Shown: positions 7,001 through 8,527 of the stretch, piece by piece | Position numbering within the stretch: position 1 is the stretch's first letter | Layout of the letters: each line of letters starts with the position of its first letter | Source: an uncultured Mollicutes bacterium | GTDB lineage: Bacteria; Bacillota_I; Bacilli_A; ML615J-28; CAG-313 | Direction of reading: 5' to 3' | DNA length: 8,527 nt | NCBI GenBank assembly: GCA_900539265.1 | Contig: UQBM01000040.1 | Coordinates: forward strand, 1-8,527 | Notes under the pieces: model-generated | Databases searched by the model: none | Told to the model about the DNA's origin: nothing | The model's input: only the letters and a program-made list of their open reading frames with translations | Translations under genes and position numbers: made by a program

Positions 7001-8051
7001 CACTTGCCTCCTCTTTCTCTAATACAAAAGAAAATGTTACTCCTTTATCACTATTATTGGTTGCGTAAATTTCCCCACCATGCGCTTTTATAATAGTCTC
7101 ACATACAGATAAACCAATTCCAGAATTATGCTTACTACTATCTGGAATTTTTTCATCCGTATCATAATATCCTGTAAAAATTTTACTAATTTTATCATCT
7201 GAAATTCCACAACCATCATCAATTACATTGAAAATTACCTTATTACCTTGAAGTAATATTTTAAGAACTAATTTTGTCATATTTTTGGCATGTAAAATTG
7301 CATTCTCCAATAAATTTAATAATACCTGTTCAATTAAGATTGCATCCATTGGAATAATAATGATACTATCTGGTGTTATCAAATCTAATTGATGATTAGG
7401 ATATCTTTTCTTAAATTTTAAAATTACAGAATCGATCAATTCGTCTAAAACAATTGGTGTTTTAATTATCTTAACTTGACCTGCATTGATTCTTGTTATG
7501 GATAATATATTTTCTACCATTCTTACTAACCATTCGGAATCTTCTTTAATTCCTTTTAATATTTTTTCTTCTTGCTCTTTTGAAAAATTGCTTCTATTAT
7601 CTAAAAGAGTAGTTGTTGAACCATATATATTAGTTAAAGGGGTTCTTAAGTCGTGTGATATTGCACGTAATAAATTTGCTTTTGTTCTTTCCTTTTCATT
7701 TTCAATTTTCATTAATTCCTGATGTTTAATTTTAGTTGTGATAGTGGATGTCAAAAAGGCAATTATTATCATTACTATAGCAGAAATGATATTGACTGGA
7801 GTTCCAAAATCAAAGGCAAAATATGGAAAAGTAAAGGCAAAATTTATTGCAAGCATTGATATAATACTCGATATGATTCCATATAAATATCCATCAGTTA
7901 ATAATGAAATGAGGAAAACCGCAAATACAAATAGTGTAGTTATATGTTCTTCGACTTTAAAAACATTTTGAAATAAAACACTTATAACAAATGATATTGC
8001 TAATATGATTATTGATGTCAATACATTCTTAATTATTTTACATTTTTTCAC
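6990..8051 (-). CDS. kdpD: Short KdpD-like sensor histidine kinase (DUF4118 + HisKA + HATPase_c)
   Basis: This is a membrane sensor kinase that should phosphorylate the overlapping KdpE-like regulator. Residues 10-105 form four transmembrane helices with KdpD's DUF4118 pattern, including 'INFAFTFPYFAFDFGTP' at 69-85. Then come a linker, the dimerisation/phosphotransfer helix with His133 in ISHDLRTPLT, and the ATP-binding domain with N-box NLLENAILHA (246-255), DDGCGI (278-283) and NSGIGLSVC (309-317). At 353 residues it is well under half the length of classical KdpD (about 890). The cytoplasmic N-terminal KdpD domain and the USP domain are absent, and the membrane segment begins almost at residue 1. 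The start is GTG at 8049-8051, supported by AGAGGTGA at 8056-8063; no in-frame ATG is available nearby. What it senses (K+, phosphate or membrane state) cannot be read from the sequence. Confidence 0.9.
   Translation of the reverse strand: MKKCKIIKNVLTSIIILAISFVISVLFQNVFKVEEHITTLFVFAVFLISLLTDGYLYGIISSIISMLAINFAFTFPYFAFDFGTPVNIISAIVMIIIAFLTSTITTKIKHQELMKIENEKERTKANLLRAISHDLRTPLTNIYGSTTTLLDNRSNFSKEQEEKILKGIKEDSEWLVRMVENILSITRINAGQVKIIKTPIVLDELIDSVILKFKKRYPNHQLDLITPDSIIIIPMDAILIEQVLLNLLENAILHAKNMTKLVLKILLQGNKVIFNVIDDGCGISDDKISKIFTGYYDTDEKIPDSSKHNSGIGLSVCETIIKAHGGEIYATNNSDKGVTFSFVLEKEEASDVE
7007..7012 (-). promoter_or_regulatory. Ribosome binding site that decides the kdpE start
   Basis: A perfect AGGAGG on the minus strand, inside the 3' end of the kinase gene. 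The 6-base spacing favours ATG (7000) over the adjacent GTG (7003). Confidence 0.75.
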
Positions 8052-8271
8052 AACTTCACCTCTATTATGTATTGATAGTCTTTAAAAGGAAAAATTATTT
8101 TTTAATTATATTCTACTTATTATTTAATCAATTACTAAAACATAATTTTCTTATTACTAAATAGTTTCTTTTTAAGAAATTTATTCTCAATTTTAAATAA
8201 TACCAATTAATTATCATAAATATTACATACTTTTTCTATAACTATTTAGCAAATCAAACTTATTGCAAATA

Positions 8272-8280
8272 ATTATATCA
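8272..8280 (-). promoter_or_regulatory. Candidate extended -10 promoter of kdpDE
   Basis: TGATATAAT on the minus strand is identical to the 9-base element upstream of pit. A -35-like TAGAAA (4 of 6 consensus bases) lies at 8295-8300 with the ideal 17-base spacing. Transcription would start near 8265. Confidence 0.5.
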
Positions 8281-8307
8281 TATTCTCATATATTTTTCTA
8301 CTCATTT

Positions 8308-8325
8308 ATCTTAACCATTTGTAAC
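8308..8325 (-). promoter_or_regulatory. Candidate autoregulatory response-regulator site
   Basis: On the minus strand this reads GTTACAAATGGTTAAGAT: GTTA recurs with a 10-base period, and GGTTAAGAT is exactly the core of the repeat upstream of pit. It sits 27 bases upstream of the TGATATAAT element. This fits autoregulation by the KdpE-like protein, but the orientation relative to the promoter is opposite to that at pit. Confidence 0.4.
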
Positions 8326-8342
8326 TTATTTTTGAAAAATAA
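8326..8342. repeat. A/T palindrome next to the candidate operator
   Basis: TTATTTTT and AAAAATAA form a perfect 8-base inverted repeat around a single G at 8334, directly abutting the candidate operator. At this base composition it may be chance. Confidence 0.3.
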
Positions 8343-8462
8343 AACAGATTTTAGTTTGTGACTATATCGTATATTCATAACAACTTAAAGTTACATTGAT
8401 ACTGAAAAAATAAATTTTTTCACTTCACCAATTTAACTAAAATAAATTATAAAAATAAAAAA

Positions 8463-8511
8463 TGTCTTATATGAACTTGTTCGGTAAAAACGGACAAGTT
8501 AAAAAAAGACA
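8463..8511 (-). terminator. Compound hairpin with T-tract, probable terminator of a gene beyond the right edge
   Basis: The inner arms are AACTTGTTCG (8474-8483) and CGGACAAGTT (8491-8500), 10 bases with one G-T mismatch and a 7-base loop. The outer arms TGTCTT (8463-8468) and AAGACA (8506-8511) pair perfectly across a symmetric 5x5 internal loop. On the minus strand the outer arm is followed by TTTTTTATTTTT, the mark of a terminator. The plus strand has no T-tract. It is the most GC-rich non-coding patch of the window. A mobile-element end is an alternative reading. Confidence 0.55.
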
Positions 8512-8527
8512 CTATTAAGAGTTAACT

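Larger units (their letters stand above)
8052..8462. other. Intergenic and leader region upstream of kdpD
   Basis: About 410 A/T-rich bases with no gene on either strand. It contains the kdpD ribosome site AGAGGTGA (8056-8063), a small hairpin TTTCTT/AAGAAA (8165-8179), the candidate promoter (8272-8280), the candidate operator (8308-8325), a 17-base palindrome (8326-8342) and AACTTAAAGTT (8382-8392). A second TATAAT (minus, 8105-8110), with TTGATT 15 bases upstream, is a weaker promoter closer to the gene. If the distal promoter is used, the kdpD leader is about 210 bases. Confidence 0.5.

Noticed and set aside
7486..7971. Two plus-strand open frames of 77-78 codons opposite the kinase gene
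   Set aside because: Both are shadows of the DUF4118 and HisKA coding sequence, with no independent support.
8052..8460. CRISPR array, tRNA or known riboswitch in the long intergenic regions
   Set aside because: I found no regularly spaced repeats, no cloverleaf-like GC stems and no recognisable riboswitch core on either strand.

Overview
The window is very AT-rich DNA from a low-GC Gram-positive-type bacterium. The evidence is strong AGGAGG-class ribosome binding sites, a lipoprotein signal peptide with a Big_3-like domain, a Ktr-type potassium channel system, and a Pit/DUF47 pair like the one in Bacilli. TGG encodes Trp, so the standard code fits. All eight genes stop at TAA or TAG and none at TGA. 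A Bacilli, Erysipelotrichia or Clostridia member is plausible; nothing here fixes the genus. All eight genes lie on the minus strand, so the window reads right to left.

Right edge to 8052: a non-coding stretch of about 475 bases. It holds a compound hairpin followed by a T-tract (8463-8511), probably the terminator of a gene beyond the window. It also holds a candidate extended -10 promoter and a candidate response-regulator site for the next operon. From 8051 to 6293 lies an overlapping two-component pair: a short KdpD-like sensor kinase (DUF4118 membrane domain plus kinase core, without the large cytoplasmic KdpD/USP input region) and a KdpE-like regulator.

From 6292 to 6104 is a 189-base regulatory gap with an 11-bp-period tandem repeat and a second TGATATAAT extended -10. 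From 6103 to 2413 is a tight four-gene operon: a PiT phosphate transporter, its DUF47/PhoU-like partner, the KtrB potassium-translocating subunit and the KtrA RCK gating subunit. A perfect palindrome with a T-tract at 2212-2233 probably ends it, after a trailer of about 180 bases.

From 2211 to 1893 is AT-rich non-coding DNA. At 1892-894 is a single-gene unit for a surface lipoprotein with an Ig-like domain and a right-handed beta-helix, closed by a 14-bp perfect hairpin terminator. At 737-192 is an unidentified four-helix membrane protein with its own extended -10 promoter. The last 191 bases hold no gene I can support.

The central theme is ion homeostasis. A KdpDE-type regulatory pair sits directly upstream of a joint phosphate and potassium uptake operon and, by inference, controls it. 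There is no kdpFABC pump in the window. The best lead is the shared promoter architecture in front of kdpD and pit: the same 9-base extended -10, with the same 9-base motif (inverted) at nearly the same distance upstream.
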